Assembly (NCBI RefSeq): GCF_001540865.1
Contig: NC_033632.1
Location: 478,617-542,616 of the forward strand
DNA: 64,000 nt
Reading direction: 5' to 3'
Source of the DNA: Ananas comosus
Taxonomy: Eukaryota > Streptophyta > Magnoliopsida > Poales > Bromeliaceae
Under the pieces are notes generated by a model. That model was not told where the DNA came from. It saw nothing but the letters and a program-made list of their open reading frames with translations, and did no database searches. The first letter of the stretch is position 1, and every line of letters begins with the position of its first letter. Shown here one piece after another: positions 41,469-62,038 of the stretch. The translations under genes were made by a program, and so were the position numbers.

Positions 41469-43144
41469 AAAGCCGCAGTTTGTGACGTGAAAAGCTATAT
41501 ATGAGAGTGGTGGAGAATGCTTTGATGGTTGAATAAAAGTCGGCTTTTATCATGTATTTGAAAAGTGCTTAGGGTATGTTTGGAGGCTTAGAACTGCATT
41601 GGATCTTCTTTCTTGTGCTGTTGAAGTTGTATGAACATGGGGTCTCACCATTGTTGACATGTGGTTTGAATCTATAAATGTCATGAATGATGGCCTTTTA
41701 CTAGTTGAAGTGGTAGAGCTTCCGATTTCGTGTATGCCTCTTATGCCAAGCTTCAGCATTTGCTCGGAACATCTAGCAGATTCTGTGGTAAACAGAGAGC
41801 TGGAACTGGTGTTATGCCGGAAAGTATTAATGGAAGTTTGGAGCCCATATACGCACACTTTATTTTGGTGCTTCTGAATCTGCTATTGTCTACAGAGTTG
41901 ATCTCTGAGGGAATTTGAACATAGTTAAGTGCTCCTCCTAACCGCAGTACTGCTCAAGCAGCAAGATTTTCTGAAACTCAACAGTTTCAGTATCCTTGGG
42001 GGGCTCTGTGAAGGTATTGGGCCGAAAACGAGTAACACAGTAAAATTAACACCCAATCTGATGCAAAATCTACATCTATATATGGTCAAAAATAAAATTG
42101 ATTCACAATTATCAGGACAAATACCTGGTAGGTCGAGGAGTTCCACAATAGCCATAGTATGCTTGCAATCAAAGCTCCAGTTGGGTAGGAGCAGACTCTG
42201 TGGCCATCATCAGCAGTTGGATCAGTAGATCATCATTACAAACTGCACTAAAATCAACCATCCAATAAACCAAGCAAATGCTTTGTTCAGAAACAAGATA
42301 CTAAGAAGAATGTATTCTATTAGAATGAAGTGGTTTCTACCACGAAAGTAATCAAATTGAGGCATGATTTCAGATTACAAAATACTGTATAATTAAAAAG
42401 TACTGTATAATTAGATAGCAAACATTAAAATTAAAAGTTTAAAATTTAAATCCACGTTTTGGATAAAATTCTATATATTTTTTTGTGTGTTTATTTTTGG
42501 ATAAACTTCAAACTTCCATGTGATTTTGCACTTTTTTTTTTGGTAAACTTCAAATACTGGTTTTGTATTTTCTCATTTTAGTGTCCTATGGTCTAAAGTG
42601 TATCAAATTAGTGTCTTGTGATTTTATTTATATTTTTTTGTCAGCTTTTTTCTTAATATTATATTAAATTATACGCAAAAAATTTTAGATATCCTACCTA
42701 AATTTATCGAATATTCTCTTTAATACCATTTAGTTTTAATTTTGTCACTAATTTAACGAAAAAATTAGTGAAATCGATAATAAAAATCTAAAAATAAAAT
42801 CACATGATGCTAAATTAATATATTTTAAATTAAACGCTTCTAAAATAAGAAAGTGTGAAACCAAGTATTGGAAGTTTTTATTTTTTATTTTTTATTTTTT
42901 ATTTTAATATCAATCGTATTTCATAAAATTAGGTGTTTGTTACTGTATTATTGGTTCGACAATTCATTCCTCCATAAACCTAAGGGCTAGGGTATGCACC
43001 CCGCTTAATCCTTCTCTCTCTCCTTCTCTCTCGCCCCTCGATCTCTCGCGCTCTCTCCCTCCTCCCTCCTCCCTCGGACCCGCACGCGATCGCTCTCCCT
43101 CTCTCTCTCTCTCGTTCTCTCTCTCGATCTCTTCTTCGTCTCCA
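41469..43144. other. Intergenic region between the reductase and MIRO
   Basis: Left part is the reductase 3' flank. A fold-back MITE lies at 42546-42877. 43010-43144 is a CT-rich leader directly before the MIRO ATG. No additional gene is supported. Confidence 0.55.
42546..42877. mobile_element. Fold-back MITE, about 330 bp, copy 1
   Basis: The left arm (AACTTCAAATACTGGTTT, then ...GTGTCTTGTGATTTTATTT) matches the reverse complement of the right arm (AACTTCCAATACTTGGTTT, ...CATCATGTGATTTTATTT), with arms of roughly 120 bp at moderate identity and a short spacer. A related copy lies at 51283-51600. Confidence 0.65.
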
Positions 43145-50862
<7,718 letters not shown>

Positions 50863-52100
50863 AAAAAAAAGGAAAAAGAAAATCTTTGGTTGCAACTCTA
50901 AAGAGGTTTTTAAGCACATGGTCCTTGGACCTTTCTTTTTTCGACCGTAGTGCTTTTTCTCTTTCTTTTTAAGTTGTACAGATCCACTAGCAGCAGCTTC
51001 TGTCAAAGTCTGTTTAGTATCTAATGGTTATGATGTTATTTTAATTTTTCTTCTCGAAGTGCTTCGATGGAAAGGTAGTAATTTTGAGTGGTGCATTGGA
51101 GCAGCCGTTTGGTGTTCTTTATATTTGCGAATAGCTGTTCTTACTTCCTGAGGCCTTTATTAGCCTGGTGAAGACAATATATGATATTTTATATAGCTGA
51201 TTTGTTTTACTCGAAGCATTTTTGTAATAAGTTTTCTTTGGTGAGTGTTGTCAAAATGCATAAAATAAAAAAATAATAAATTTTAAATATCACTCCTGTA
51301 CTTTCGTATTTTTTTATTTTAATATCATTTAATTTAAAATATATTAATTTAATATTCTGTATTTTTTTTTTGTCAATTTTTTTTGTTAATATTTTGTTAA
51401 ATTATATACAAAAAATTTTAAATATTTCACCTAGATTTATCAAATATCACTTTAGTATATTTTAATTTTAACTTTATTACTGATTTAATAAAAAAAATAA
51501 AAAGAATAATAATAAAAAAATTATGAGATATTAAAATTAATATATTTTAAACGACGTGATATTAAAATAAAAAAAAATATAAAATCACATGAATGGTAAC
51601 AGTTTTACTGAGAACTTTTAGTCGTAGTTACTATTCTCTAATAGCTCCCTGCAGAAAAGAGGGAATGGAACTCGGAGCATAAACCATCCTTATGCTTGCA
51701 CTATGTACCATCTTTTAGATTACAGCAATTTTTTACCGGGAATATCAGTGAGTAGAAGCTTGCACTATGCATTCCATCCTTATGCTTGCACTATGCATTC
51801 CTCTTCCTGAGAAATGAATTTGGAAAAAAAAAANGAAGATCAGCAAGCATAACTTTCAAATCATACTACCTATCTGCACCAATCTGGGTGGCATTCTCAC
51901 ATAGCATAATCATTAGTTCACTTCAGGCTTTGGGTGCATATTGATCTCCCGCAAACAGACTTAACTCACTTTCAGATCATTCAACCTAGCACAACTGTTA
52001 GGCAAGGCGAATTCTAGCTGCCTCATTTTTGAAGTGCTCTTTTTAGGTAGTCGATCCCGCTGCTGCATATTGCTGCTGCATAACCGTAGGCACCAGTGTT
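50863..52100. other. Intergenic region between MIRO and the PPR gene
   Basis: MIRO 3' UTR on the left, a fold-back MITE at 51283-51600, and short overlapping duplications (CCATCCTTATGCTTGCACTA at 51684 and 51774; GCTTGCACTATGCATTC at 51758 and 51784), then an N at 51834. The right part is the 3' flank of the convergent PPR gene. Confidence 0.55.
51283..51600. mobile_element. Fold-back MITE, copy 2
   Basis: Shares with copy 1 the core ATATTTTGTTAAATTATATA, CAAAAAATTTTAAATAT, ACCTAGATTTATCAAATAT and arms with TTTAAAATATATTAATTTAA and CATGTGATTTTATATT (reverse strand). Arms are inverted relative to one another. Confidence 0.6.
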
Positions 52101-55100
52101 TCACCGAATTTTTTCTCTCAATGAACCTGCATAATCATAACTGTCGGGTGAGTTAGCAGCTATCATGAAACAGGAAAAGGTGAAAGACATACATACCTTG
52201 AACTACATGAGATTTCAATTTAAGTAGGTCCACTGAAATAGGCAGCAATCTCAAAAAATATTGATTTTCTCGCCTAACCTTATAGTATGTCCGATTCATG
52301 GACCTGTTCGAGAGAACTGAATAGTATTTATGAAGTTTTTTTAGGGAACATCTTCTGTTATTGGCCAGATATTCTATTAGCTCTCCGACAGAACTGTTCG
52401 GTTCTAATTGAACTGCTTTTTGAAACAAAAAATAATTGAGGGTTAGGTAGCAGACTTTGCTCCCGTATAAGGTATAAATAGTAGCTATCTGCTCTTCCAC
52501 CATACATCCACCATACCTTTCTACAAAAGAACATGAAAGAAATGATAGTGTTTGTGCTTAAACTAGTGTTTGTACTTAAACCCACCAAAACTGAAACTAT
52601 GAAGCAAGTCTTAGTCCCAGCAAAATTAGATAAATAGTTGCTGTAACAAGCATCGAAAAGTGCGTACTTATTTTTTCTTGGATAAGAGCAACATACTCCA
52701 TGCTATTTTCTTTCCATGCGTAAGAAATAACATTGCGGTACATATATGCTGCCGGTTGAATTCCTGCATCTTCCATCCACTGCAATACCTATGTGGAGAA
52801 ATTCCAGGGGGGTACATAAACAAGGCAAGGATATTGTAGATATCATACTAAAAAGAGATATCAAACAAAGAAGGGGCTTTTACACATATATCCCAGCAAA
52901 GTCATCCATTGACCATTGTCATCTACTGACCATCGAAATATACACGAAAATGCGGAAGAAAGAAATACAGTTAAGTTGGCAAATCATCCAATACAAAAGG
53001 GTTATGTTTTCTAGTAGGAAAAAAAAAATTATAGAGAGGAACTTCTTGAAGTAAAAATTTACGTATGTTAAAAACTATGCAATATCTCAAGAAGAAAGCC
53101 CGGATAATTTTTTTTTGAGGATTCATGTGGTTGATGTCGCATAGTGTAGCAAAAAGGCCAACACTTTAGGATCTTCACCAACACTTTTGTGAGTTGTATA
53201 GGACGTGATAAAGTTGATCTCTCGGTGTAAATTATGATTTAGAAGTCAATCAACTTATAAGAATGTTCAATAGAGTTAATATCTCGAACAAGACTAAGTT
53301 TCTTCTGTCCTTCCCAGTAGGATAATACGAATGCTTGGAGAAGTTAATTGTCGTATTAAAATTCAAATCCTTCATCATATTTGTATCCATTGGTCATGGA
53401 AGCCAAAGATAAACCATGGATAAAACCATGGTAATTTTTTGAGATATTATTCTGTTCAAACAAAATCTTTACTCTCTAAAGTTCCGTTCAGTAAGAGGAG
53501 GCCTATCTTTAACAATGAGTAATCAATATTCAAAATACACTTGGATGTGCAGATTAAGTTTAAACAAGAGAACAAAAGCCACTACAAAGAACATTTTTAG
53601 GCACGCCAACAAGCAATCTTACAGTATGTTCTTTTACTCACCTCAATATATTTTCTCCATTTTCCAGCAGCCAAAAGATTCTTCAAGAGAATTGAATAAG
53701 TAGCACAACCGACATTTGAGCATGAAGCCAGGATCTTGAAAAAAATCTACATGAATAATAGGAATTATAGAATTTCACCATACAAATCTAGTACATTTAA
53801 AAAAGACATAATAAGACAAAAAATATGCCAGTATTAGAACAACTAAAATCACCCATTTGTATACAAAACATTTGAGCTACAGACCATTTCCGTTGCCAGC
53901 CACGCCAGCCATACACTTTGAATGCGACCATTCAAAGGACAGTATTTTTTTTAAACTAAGAAAGGATGTAGCTCGTTGGGAAGTGGGGATTGAAGTATGA
54001 GATGGGAATGGGGGCAGATTACATGGCGCGACATGGCTGTTAGGGTGCAGATTTTGCTGGCTATAACTTCTCTTGAGTCATAGGATATCTTTCGAATATG
54101 AAATCACGGGCAGATCAAAACAGAATTACCTAAACCATCTGAATAGGATGTGATCGACAGTTAACTAAGAGGACAAAACCGGCTTTAGTTAGTAATAAAA
54201 AGAACATTCTACAATACCTTCATCATAGTCTCTATCTTCCCACACTTTCCAAGAAAGTGCAGGAGCTGATTTAATATCCCTAGTGACGTTGATGAGAATG
54301 ATGGCTCCATATGTTCAATAACTTGGATTGCTGTTCTCCAATCACGGAGCCTACAATTGAGAGACCAAAAAAAAAAAAGTATATAGCACGTCATAACTTG
54401 CACATGCAATTGTGCATCATTGAAAGATAAAGCATTTATTTTGCAAACGATGCCTCAATTTTGATAGAACTACGGTGATGTACTTTTGGGCTATAAAGAT
54501 ATGGAAATTAGTTATAGAAAGGAAGGACATTCTCTAATCTTTTTCTGCGAGGAAGAAATAATTGTTTGGATCACAAAGTTCCAGGCATGCCTTTCTATCA
54601 AATAAAACTTCATGTTTGAAATCCTAAAATGGACCTGAATTCTGCTGTGAAGATACAATTCACGTTGGTTCCCAAAAATGAATTGGGGCTTATAACAACA
54701 TTCCCAAAAACCATCGAGCCATAAAGAAATGCCAGATAGTGATAAGATCACGCGCTCAATTTTTGCAAAACTGAAGGAAGGACGTTTTCCAATCCAAGGT
54801 TTAAACATAGGTGCAAGCCCTATATACCTGAGAATTAAGTGCATACTAGTAATGATCCACAATTGTACACTAGTAACATGGATCATCTATTTGTCTGTAT
54901 ATACAATCCATAGTCATAAAAACATTAAACAGCCTATATTAAATTGAAAACCAAACAAATAAGTATAATCGCCAACTTAACAAGTAGATTCTAACTTCAA
55001 GCGTAATGCTAACCAACAAGGATCTTACATGCTGCAAGAGAATATAATCTCGTAAGACGCACTTGGATTTAGAGGTATATGCTTCTCCCTCATCAACTCT

Positions 55101-58100
55101 ACCAACTGAATAACCATTTCAGGTTGGCACCCTCTATTCAAAACTTCCATAAGGGATGAACATGCAATAGGGTCTGGCTCAATACCCCTTCCAGCCATGT
55201 CCTGGAAAAGATCCCATGCTCTCTTCCAGTTCTCTTGTTGTCCATAATTTAAATATATGGTTAGTGCAAAATCTCTTTATCAATTATTTTCCTAATTATA
55301 TTAGAGGATGGCCTAACCTGCTATGCTATAGGCATGTATCATGGCAGTGTATGTTATAACATCAGGAAAACAACCAGCTTCCCTCATACGATTGAAAATA
55401 GATTCAGCTTCTACTAGTTGGCCCTGAAAATAAACAATTATGTCATGTTATGTATAGGAAGATCACCAAAATTAAGATATAATTGCATTGTTTCTTGCGT
55501 AAAACTGTCTATTTACATATGTATATCCAAGCGAAATCTGAATTTCATACATGCCCTTCCAAAACAATCGTTTGCATAAATACTTGGCAGTTGCAAAATA
55601 TCCATCCATACAAAACTCCTTTTAATACAAAATACTTTTCCCCATGAATGGATAACTCCCCAAATTAAGGTTTTCAGAATTCATAAGAATCAGCACTTTA
55701 GAGGGTACATATGAAAATTCAGATTTTACACGTGTATATCTGGATAGATGACTTAAAAAGGGTGTATAAAAGTATGTTCCGTGTATGTGAAAGCTCCTAA
55801 TCGTACAACCCCAAGAAATTCAATGGCACTTGCCTGTTTACTGTACACACAGATCAAAGATGAGTAGACCTCCTTTGAGAGAGGAATCTGCAACTCCGTC
55901 ATCTCATCCAGCAACTTCAGAGATTCTGTGAATTTACCAACTTTACATGAACCACTAATTAGTATATTAAAGGTTACAGAATCTGGCTTTGCATTATTTT
56001 CTTTCATCAACTTATACAACTTCAAAGCCTTGTCATATTCCCCAACACTCATATAACTTCCAATGGCCGAGTTGTATGCAACTGTATTCAATACAATCCC
56101 TCGGGACTTTGCAGCTGAAAGTATAGAGTCAATTTTGACAATTTGACCACAACGTCCACAAGCAGCCAAGAGAGTGCTTATTGAAACAATATCTGGGTGG
56201 ATCTCATCTCTTTCCATTTCGTGCAGGACTTTAACAGCTTCAGCTAACATACCCACAGATCCGTAAGCATCAATTAGTGCATTATAGCTAACCCTATTTG
56301 GTTTCCAATTATGGCGCTTCATTGTGTCAAAGATCTCCCTAGCTTTTTCAGGCTGTGAAGATCTCCCATATGCATTAAGTAGAGAAGTATATGAGACAAT
56401 ATCTGGTCTTAATCCATCCCTTTTAATTGACTTGAAAATAGCTAAGGCCTCTACATGCATTCCATTTGAAGAATATGCACTGAGAAGTGCATTATAGGAA
56501 ACGATATTAGGTTTCAAACCTTCTGCAGCCATCATATCAAATACCGCCTTGCAATTCTCTGTTTGCCCACAAACAGAATAAGCACGCATAATAGTGGTAT
56601 ATGTCACTATATCAGGACGACATTCTGAGCTTTTCTCTTTCATTGAATTGAACATATCAACGGCTGTTCCAAATTGTCCAAGCTTTACGAGGCAATAGAT
56701 GACAATGTTGTGGGTGAAAATATCAGGGGAAATGTTGGTCTCTTTCATCAGTTCGAAATAAGCCAGAGCTTTTGAGTATTGAGCCCCATTCTTGAAAGCT
56801 GACAAGACGATGTTGTGGGTAACCAAATCAGGCCCCACACCGTTTTCGGTCATTTTCTTGCTAATTTCAAGAGCCTTTTTCCAATTCCCAGAAGACCCAC
56901 ATGCATTTATGAGGTTATTGTATGTAGTTCGGCTAGGAGGTATCTGCTCCAATATTTCAAAGTAAGTTCTCTAATGTGAAACCTTATGCTATAGAAAGGT
57001 AGAAATGGTTAACTTTGGTAATGAAACTTGATAATGAATCTTGAGGAGACGCAAGATTTTTATTCTTAGTATATCATATATTTGGCTGATAAACAGAAGG
57101 AATATATGCGATACACTTAGAATGATAACATATGTAGTCGAATAAGAATCATGTATAAAAGGATAAGTTTCTTATTCTTAGAATATCATATATTCTTAGC
57201 ATAACATCACACAGATCAAAGGCATCTCTTGATGACTCAAAATTATAATTCTTAATCAATGTCGTAACCAGGAAACCATGTTTAATTACTGAATGGCACC
57301 TCCTAGTCATCTACTCGTAGGAACATGCAGACCAACCAAGAACTAAAATGTAAATTTTAAGAATGTCAGTGGAGGGTGATAATGTCACATGCCATGTTTT
57401 TTATCATTTCAGTTCAAACAGAAATTCAAATTAAGGATTGCTATATGAAAACTGAAAAGCAAATGTATAGCTGGTAGTAACCAGCATATCTGCTAAAGAA
57501 CTAGAATTAATGAAGCCAATTTGCAAGTTCAATAAAGCTAATTTGAATAAGTTAATTCTGATGAAGTATGATAAGATATGAAGGAAACAAAATACAGACA
57601 GCAGCTCGAAGCATATCTTCCATTATATTCGTTGCCCAACGCCACTGACCAGCTCGCGCATGAGTGTGTATTAGAGCATTAAAGGTCTCTGCATCGGGTT
57701 TGCATCTAGGGAGAAAAGATATTTCAGTTGTCAATGAGAGAATATCTTCATAATCATAATAAAAATGCCGCAAAAGGACTACTACAAAAAGCCAAATGGC
57801 TGCCATATAGGAGCATCCATAAGAACTATTAACATTTCTACACCGTATTAGTATTCTACCTCCACTCTTGCATCTCGAAGAATAAGCCACGTGCTTGATC
57901 AATCCGATTATGTCTCGCGTGCAATCTTATCATCATATTGTACATGTCCGTGTGTGCACAATAGTTCTTCTGATTCTTCATCCAGCAAAATACGTGAACG
58001 GCATGTTCAAGAGAACCTGCATTTGTTATTTCCTGCAAGAAGTACCAACATTATATAATAAGTTATCATTTTATCAGTCTTGCTGAACCACACTCTTGCA

Positions 58101-58912
58101 TTATTAGCTGGCAATAAGGTTTCAAAAATAGCTATTATTTGACAATGGCGCATTGAAGGATTTGGTGAACAAGCATAGGTTGAGCCGCCAAAAGAACCAC
58201 GACTCACTGATTCTAATATGAGTATCGAGGGCTCAAGTATTTTGGACCAGTATCTGGACTTAATAAATTACTAACTATAGCAGATTGACAATCAAAAATA
58301 TGGAAATTAAGTACTATACGGGGCAAAATGCTGTGCTAAGACATTGTATGAGCTATATCTAGAATTTGGATAGAGAAGGGACTAAGTTCGACATATGAGA
58401 ATTAACGCCGTTCGAGCAATTTGTGTTTAAGCATTTTGGGCTATTTGTTCATGCTAAAAGAGCTGGTTATACTAGTGGGCTACGCTGGTTGGTGTGTTAC
58501 ACAGAAGTACCCGAATGAGGAGAGGGAAGTTGCGGCGGGCGAATCGCCCGGCCCAGCAATTGAGGACGCCGTCGACGTCCTCCCAATGATCGAGCCCTAG
58601 CACGCGCTCCGCCACCTCCGACACCTTCCAATCTCTCTGCCACCGACTACCCTCCACCCGGAGCCGGTGCCTGGCCGGGATCCCGTCCTTCCGCACTCCG
58701 GCGACCTCGCCGGAGACTCGGCGGCGCCCCTCGTCGTAGTCGACGGAGCCGACGAGCTTCCGCTCCGCCCATGGCGGAGGGTGCGGAGGGGATTTGGGCT
58801 TCCTCGATGGGGCGCGGATGCGGAGCGGCGGCGTGGGAGGGGTGGGGCTATTAGGTTTTTGTAGAGGGGAAGGGTTTTGGGGCGTTGAGGAGGAGGAGGA
58901 GACCATCGCCAT
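52101..58912 (-). CDS. EMB2654: P-type PPR protein resembling EMB2654, 11 exons, about 900 aa
   Basis: Plastid-targeted RNA-binding PPR protein; Arabidopsis EMB2654 is required for trans-splicing of the plastid rps12 intron and for embryo development. Exons on the minus strand: 58912-58511, 58032-57860, 57705-57600, 56943-55834, 55423-55318, 55233-55029, 54350-54218, 53746-53642, 52788-52668, 52412-52197, 52126-52101; 2703 nt in frame. The first about 50 residues are Ser/Pro/basic-rich like a transit peptide. Exon 4 alone encodes about ten 35-residue P-type repeats (TYNNLINACGSSGNWKKALE, VSYNALIDAYGSVGMLAEAV), without E/DYW domains. Family-specific blocks include NMMIRLHARHN, DQARGLFFEMQ and KVGKFTESLKLLDEM. 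Intron 4 appears to have a GC donor (CAG|GCAAGT). The exon 6 acceptor is weak. The last two exons do not resemble the ortholog I remember, so the C-terminus after about residue 820 is uncertain. Confidence 0.86.
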
Positions 58913-59759
58913 GGGAGAAGAGAGGAGAGGAGAGGGGAGGGGGAGGTTTCGTACTTAAACACTGGGTTGTATTGAAATTGGCGGGGGAGTGGAGAGGATA
59001 ATGGTCGAAGGAGCGTGCGCACTGATTGGGTCGGGTGGTACGGAAAAATGTTGCGTGCACCCGGTGCAGTGCACTCCATGCCAATTTTTAGATTTTATTT
59101 TTCCCTGCACCAGGTGTGTGAATACGTCTAAGCATTTCAATTCATTGTATATATACTATATGATTTTCAGAAAGTCCACACATCAAAAGCAGTAGAATTT
59201 TGATATTATATTTTATAAAATAAACAATATTAATTTTTGCATTATTGATATTTTTAGATTAGTTAATGTCTTAAGAATAAGCTTTTAAACCGTGTGATTT
59301 ATTACATATGGCTTTTCAATAATCTAGATATATTATTAGATGGAGTTTAAATTTTAAAGAGCAAATAATAATATCTCTCTTTCACTATAAATATAAATAA
59401 TTACCACTAAATAATATTTAAAATCTAAAATCTAATTTTGGACATCCGCAGGAAACATTGAGAACAAATATTTACTATGTAGTTATCAAGTAATTTCAAA
59501 ATTTGATTGCGTAAAAAAATTTATGCTCAAAAGCCTCAAATTATGATTTGTAATAACTAGATATTTTGAATGGTGCAGGACATCATATGCACCCGGCCCA
59601 CGATGAGTTGCAGCAGGTGCATTAGATGTATAGGTACACCTGGTGCAGGACAATGCGTTCTCCCTTTTCACCCTCCCTCTCTTTTCCTCTTTTGCGACTC
59701 CGATACCAATTCATCTATTCATCAAATTACCCCCCTTCTCTTTCACTCTCTCTCGCCCC
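58913..59759. promoter_or_regulatory. Shared upstream region of divergent PPR and TRAUCO-like genes
   Basis: 847 bp between two divergent ATGs. The middle (59150-59570) is very AT-rich. CCTGCACCAGGTGT (59104-59117) and ACACCTGGTGCAGG (59636-59649) are a perfect 14-bp inverted repeat around it, and related TGCACCCGG words occur outside and inside. It may be a MITE-like insertion, with both promoters outside it. No TATA box is convincing. Confidence 0.5.
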
Positions 59760-62038
59760 ATGGAAACCCTACCCTCGAGCTACAAGGAGAACGACGAGGA
59801 CGAGGAGCCAATGTGGAGCGACGCCCTCGACCCCATCCCATCTCCTCCTTCTCCTCCTCCCTCCGCCGCCGCCGCCGCCGCCGCCGCCGATGCCCCTCCT
59901 CTCCCCGCTCCTCCCTCCGCCTCCGCCTCGGCCTCGAAGAAGCCGAAGAAGAAGAGCAACAACGTGTGGACCAAGTCCACCTCCCGNCCCGAACCCCAAT
60001 CCAACGGCCACGCCTACCCAGCCGGCGCCGACGATCCTCCCCCGCCGTCCGATGACGACGCCGACGACCCCGACGACGACGACGACGACGACGACTCCGC
60101 CCCGGCGAGGAAGAAGCAGAAGCCCCTCTCCGCCTTCGCCTCCGCCGCCGCCGCCGCAGCCCCTCCTCTCCCCGCTCCTCCCTCCGCCTCCGCCTCGGCC
60201 TCGAAGAAGCCGAAGAAGAAGAGCAACAACGTGTGGACCAAGTCCACCTCCCGCAAGGGCAAGAAGAAGTCCAAGCCCTCCCCCCACGCCCCCGCCCCGG
60301 AGGACACCGTCCTCATGACCCCGATGCCCCGCGGCTTCCCTGACCGCTCCGACGACTCCCCCGACGCCCGCATCTGCCTCTCCCGCATCTACAAGGCCGA
60401 GAAGGTCGAGCTCAGCGACGACCGCCTCGCCGCGGGGAGCACCAAAGGCTACCGCATGGTCCGCGCCACCCGCGGCGTGATGGACGGCGCCTGGTTCTTC
60501 GAGATCAGGATCGTGCGGCTCGGGGAGACGGGCCACACCAGGCTTGGGTGGACCACCGACAAGGGCGATCTACAGGCGCCCGTCGGGTACGACGGCCATA
60601 GCTACGGCTACAGAGATATCGATGGGACTAAGATTCACAAGGCCTTGAGGGACAAGTATGGGGAGGAGGCCTACACAGAGGGGGATGTGATTGGGTGTTA
60701 TATTAGCCTCCCCGATGGGGAGGCGTATGCGCCGAAGCCGCCGCACCTGATTTGGTACAAAGGGCAGAGGTACGTCTACTCGGCCGACGGCAAGGATGAA
60801 CCGCCCAAGGTAGTGCCTGGTGAGTTTCTTCCCTTGCCCAAAATCTTTTTTTTTTTTTTTTTTTTCCTTTTAGCTATTATGAATGTCTCGTCTCCTTTTC
60901 GGTAACTTTTGAAGTGTTCATGTGTTGCTGTTTTACCTGTTTGTGTTATAGGCTTTGTGATCATATATATTGATTAGCATTGTAGATTACACGCACACGA
61001 ATGCATTTGATGTTGTTGCACTTGTCCTTGTGTGAATGAATGTTAGTAGAAGGGACATTATTCTTACTATTAAACTGTGAAAAAAATCAAGGAGTATTGT
61101 GTAGTTCTGTTTGCAATTAACTTCTCTTTAATTCTAAGCTGTAATAGAATGGGGGAGTGTTGCTAAAGTTTATCTGTAAATCAAGTTGTTTTTGGAGCTG
61201 TTGACCATGGGTTGCAATTGCACAGGAATTGACTTTCAGCTTCCTACTCTTGTTTTAGTTTATTCTTTGATTTTTCTACCAATTTTTTATACATTATTAT
61301 CTAGAACTGAAATGCTGTCGTCGTTCTTCCTTTCAATATTGGCTCAACGCGTGTCACTCGGGGATGGCACGGTATGGGCGGTGGTCCTGGAATACCGAAT
61401 TGCTGTCCTAAGGGTACTGTTTAGCGACGAAATAAGGATTTAAGATTTGTTGGAAAGAAAAGCACTTGTTCCCCATTTAAATGTTTCCTTTCTTGTGCTC
61501 AGCGTCCATTCTCAATCTGGTTTCAGAGCTTACTTGGAGTTGAACTTCTTCTTGCAACTGCTGAAACATTTCGTAGTGAATTGTTTCATAATGAGTTGAT
61601 TCTTTTCTTGCCCCTTCAGTTATGTAGTATTCTTCTGTTGTATTTGTTTGGACAAAAGAATGTTATTAGATTGTAGATCACTTTGTGGCTGAATAACTTT
61701 TTCTGAATTTGATCGCCGTAGAATTAAATCAGTCCTTAATCTCTTATTATTCCAACTCTGCAGGGAGTGAGATATCTTTCTTCAAGAACGGGATATGCCA
61801 AGGTGTCGCCTTCACGGACCTTTTCGGTGGACGATACTATCCCGCGGCGTCCATGTACACACTTCCTAACCAGCCCAACTGCGAGGTTCGGTTCAACTTC
61901 GGGCCTGATTTCGAGTTTTTTCCGCAAGATTTTGGTGGCCGTCCGACCCCCCGACCGATGATCGAGGTTCCTTATCACGGCTATGATTGTAAGATTGATG
62001 GGCCTGCTGAAAATGGCGTTGCAGAGAAAACTAGTTAA
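59760..62038 (+). CDS. TRO: TRAUCO/ASH2-like SPRY-domain protein, 2 exons
   Basis: Subunit of COMPASS-like histone H3K4 methyltransferase complexes in the nucleus; Arabidopsis TRAUCO is essential for embryogenesis. Exons: 59760-60819 and 61764-62038, 1335 nt (444 codons as assembled) in frame, with one undetermined base at 59987. The N-terminal about 180 residues are low-complexity: polyalanine, polyproline, polyaspartate and basic KKPKKKS. The SPRY domain starts near [19 protein letters not shown] and includes [55 protein letters not shown] and, after the intron, [19 protein letters not shown] and [14 protein letters not shown]. The N-terminal region carries a 95-bp exact duplication ending at the N, so the true N-terminal length is uncertain and could be about 89 codons shorter or differently composed. 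Confidence 0.9.
59892..60253. repeat. 95-bp exact duplication in the TRAUCO-like first exon, ending at an N
   Basis: 59892-59986 and 60159-60253 are identical over 95 bp (both encode a stretch with [16 protein letters not shown]). The first copy ends directly before the N at 59987. Same size and same geometry as the MIRO duplication, so probably an assembly artefact. Confidence 0.85.

Noticed and set aside
59570..60536. Alternative plus and minus frames over the TRAUCO first exon
   Set aside because: They are proline/arginine- or glycine/valine-rich shadows of a GC-rich low-complexity exon; only one frame leads into the SPRY domain.
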